From Sphingomonadaceae bacterium (lineage in GTDB: Bacteria > Pseudomonadota > Alphaproteobacteria > Sphingomonadales > Sphingomonadaceae), in assembly GCA_019245455.1 (NCBI GenBank), contig JAFARM010000130.1, forward strand, positions 1 to 6,848: 6,848 nucleotides of DNA, written 5' to 3'. This document shows, in pieces, positions 5,390 to 6,848 of this stretch. A program made the position numbers and the translations under genes. The notes under the pieces are model-generated. The model worked only from the letters and a program-made list of their open reading frames with translations, was not told the origin of the DNA and ran no database searches. How positions within the stretch are numbered: the first letter of the stretch is position 1; each line of letters begins with the position of its first letter.

Positions 5390-6848
5390 CTAGCTCCTAC
5401 ACGCCAGCTGCCCCTGGATCGCCGCACACTCCTGCCGCTGCCCGCCGCGGTTGATGCGGACACTCGGCGTGCCCTGGCGCACCGCGCTCGCCACCGCCGC
5501 GACCGAGCCGACCGTCTGGCCGTTGACCGCCTCGACGATATCGCCGGGCTGGAGGTAGCCGAACTGCGCCGCCGGCGACCCTTGCGCGACCGCCGTGACG
5601 ACGACGCCGTGTTCGGGCAGGCCCGCGCCGAGCTCCTGGGCGAACGCCGGCGACAGGTTGCCGACGGTCACGCCGGCAAGCAGGTTGTCGCCGCCGATGG
5701 TGGTCAGCGACCGCGGCGGGTTCTCCGGCGGCTTGGCGAGCGTCAGGCCGACGTGCTCGGTGCGCCCGCCGCGGAGAAGGGTCAGGTCGAGCTTCGTCCC
5801 CACCCCCTGCGTCGCGATGCGGTAGCGGAGCATCCCTGGGTCGGCGATGTCCTTGCCGTCCACGGCGGTCAGCACGTCGCCGACGCGGATGCCCGCCGCC
5901 GCCGCCGGCGAGCCGGGCGAGACCGCCGTGACCAGCACGCCGCCCGGCCGGTCGAGCCCGGCAAGCCGCGCGCTGTCAGCGGTAACCGGCTCGCCCTCGG
6001 CACCGATCCAGCCGGTGACGAGCTTGCCCGTGCCGGCCGCGGCGAGGAAGACGCGGACGATGTTCGCGGGAATTGCGAAGCCGATGCCGTTCGACCCGCC
6101 CGAGCGCGTGTAGATCGCGCTGTTGATGCCGACGAGGTCGCCGTGCAGGTCGAGCAGCGCGCCGCCCGAGTTGCCGGGATTGATCGCGGCGTCGGTCTGG
6201 ATGAAGAACTGATAGTCGCTGACGCCGACTCCGGTCCGCGCCACCGCCGAGACGATGCCGTGCGTCACCGTCTGACCGACGCCGAACGGGTTGCCGACGG
6301 CGAGCACGACGTCGCCGACCTCCGCCCGGTCGCTGTCGCCGAGCCGGATGACGGGCAGGCGCGCGCCCTTGGTATCGACGCGCAGCAGGGCAAGGTCGCT
6401 CTTGGCGTCGGCGAAGACCAATCTCGCCTTGTACTCGCGGCGGTCGGACAGGCTGACGAGGATTTCGTCCGCCCCCTGGACGACATGGTTGTTGGTGACG
6501 ATCAGCCCATCCGCCTGGACGATTACGCCGGACCCGAGCGACTGCTCGACGCGCGGCTGCGGCGCGCCGCCGCCGAAGAACTGGCGGAAGAAGGGGTCGT
6601 CCATCATCGTCGCGCGCGTGCGGATGGTGCGCGCCGAATAGACGTTGACCACCGCCGGGGCCGCCCGCCTGGCGACGGGAGCAAAGCTCAGCTGCAGCTG
6701 CCCCGCGTCGGTCGGCGCAACCCGCGTCGCGGCGACCGGCGGCGGCGGGGCGATCACGTCGGCGCTGACCGGCGTCCGCCCGAAGCCCGTCTCGAGGCCG
6801 AGCGCCAGCGCCAACCCGGCGGCGGCACCGCCGCCGAGGAGCAGGATG
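5390..6848 (-). CDS. Do-family periplasmic serine endoprotease (DegP/DegQ/HtrA-like), 5' end beyond window
   Basis: The minus-strand frame is open from the window edge to TAG at 5392-5390. Numbering from the TTG codon at 6814-6812, it shows a trypsin-like domain with the triad H110 (VTNNHVVQ), D140 (AKSDLALL) and S216 (NPGNSGGALL), then two PDZ domains (about 265-360 and 375-455). This domain order is that of the Do family, which degrades or chaperones misfolded proteins in the periplasm. The TTG is unlikely to be the start: eleven more codons are visible upstream (ILLLGGGAAAG), and with LALALGLETG they form a signal peptide or anchor whose start lies outside the window. The DDPFFRQFFGG linker before the protease core is typical. 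The C terminus carries two Cys (QECAAIQGQLACRS). It converges on hpnL and is not part of the hopanoid operon. Confidence 0.93.
   Translation of the reverse strand, partial: ILLLGGGAAAGLALALGLETGFGRTPVSADVIAPPPPVAATRVAPTDAGQLQLSFAPVARRAAPAVVNVYSARTIRTRATMMDDPFFRQFFGGGAPQPRVEQSLGSGVIVQADGLIVTNNHVVQGADEILVSLSDRREYKARLVFADAKSDLALLRVDTKGARLPVIRLGDSDRAEVGDVVLAVGNPFGVGQTVTHGIVSAVARTGVGVSDYQFFIQTDAAINPGNSGGALLDLHGDLVGINSAIYTRSGGSNGIGFAIPANIVRVFLAAAGTGKLVTGWIGAEGEPVTADSARLAGLDRPGGVLVTAVSPGSPAAAAGIRVGDVLTAVDGKDIADPGMLRYRIATQGVGTKLDLTLLRGGRTEHVGLTLAKPPENPPRSLTTIGGDNLLAGVTVGNLSPAFAQELGAGLPEHGVVVTAVAQGSPAAQFGYLQPGDIVEAVNGQTVGSVAAVASAVRQGTPSVRINRGGQRQECAAIQGQLACRS

Noticed and set aside
6812..6814. TTG as the start codon of the Do-family protease
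   Set aside because: The frame continues upstream through a hydrophobic ILLLGGGAAAG stretch to the window edge, so the true start lies outside.

Overview
This window looks like a hopanoid side-chain locus from a high-GC alphaproteobacterium, most likely a sphingomonad. The basis is the gene order hpnI-hpnJ-(DUF486)-hpnK-(ferritin-like gene)-hpnL, the strong GC bias at third codon positions, and several families of small palindromic intergenic repeats of a kind common in sphingomonads. The taxonomic call is inference; no RNA gene or other marker is present to confirm it.

Layout. Positions 1-314 hold the 3' end of hpnI (glycosyltransferase). hpnJ (radical SAM, 326-1774) follows after 11 nt. 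A four-helix DUF486 membrane protein (1781-2128) follows after 6 nt, and hpnK (YdjC-like deacetylase, 2125-3054) overlaps it by 4 nt. These four read as one translationally packed operon. After a 136-nt gap with two competing hairpins comes a diiron ferritin-like protein (3191-4009). A 283-nt gap filled by two different palindromic elements then leads to hpnL (polytopic membrane protein, 4293-5252). On the opposite strand a Do-family (DegP/DegQ/HtrA) periplasmic serine protease (5390-6848) converges on hpnL; its 5' end lies beyond the window.

How the genes work together. From the known pathway, HpnI adds an N-acetylated amino sugar to bacteriohopanetetrol, HpnK removes the acetyl group, and HpnJ contracts the sugar ring to the cyclitol ether head group. 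HpnL is a predicted membrane protein of unproven role, often discussed in connection with hopanoid movement between membranes. The DUF486 protein and the diiron protein are embedded in this set without an assigned role. The protease appears unrelated and is only a convergent neighbour.

The most notable points are: (i) a 114-bp palindromic element occupying exactly codons 6-43 of hpnK, so the repeat is translated as an N-terminal extension; (ii) a ferritin-like protein with a complete diiron ligand set inside a hopanoid operon; (iii) two unrelated palindromic elements end to end before hpnL; (iv) a five-codon minicistron whose stop overlaps the hpnL start; (v) mutually exclusive hairpins just upstream of the ferritin-like gene. 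No CRISPR, tRNA, rRNA, transposase or phage gene was seen.
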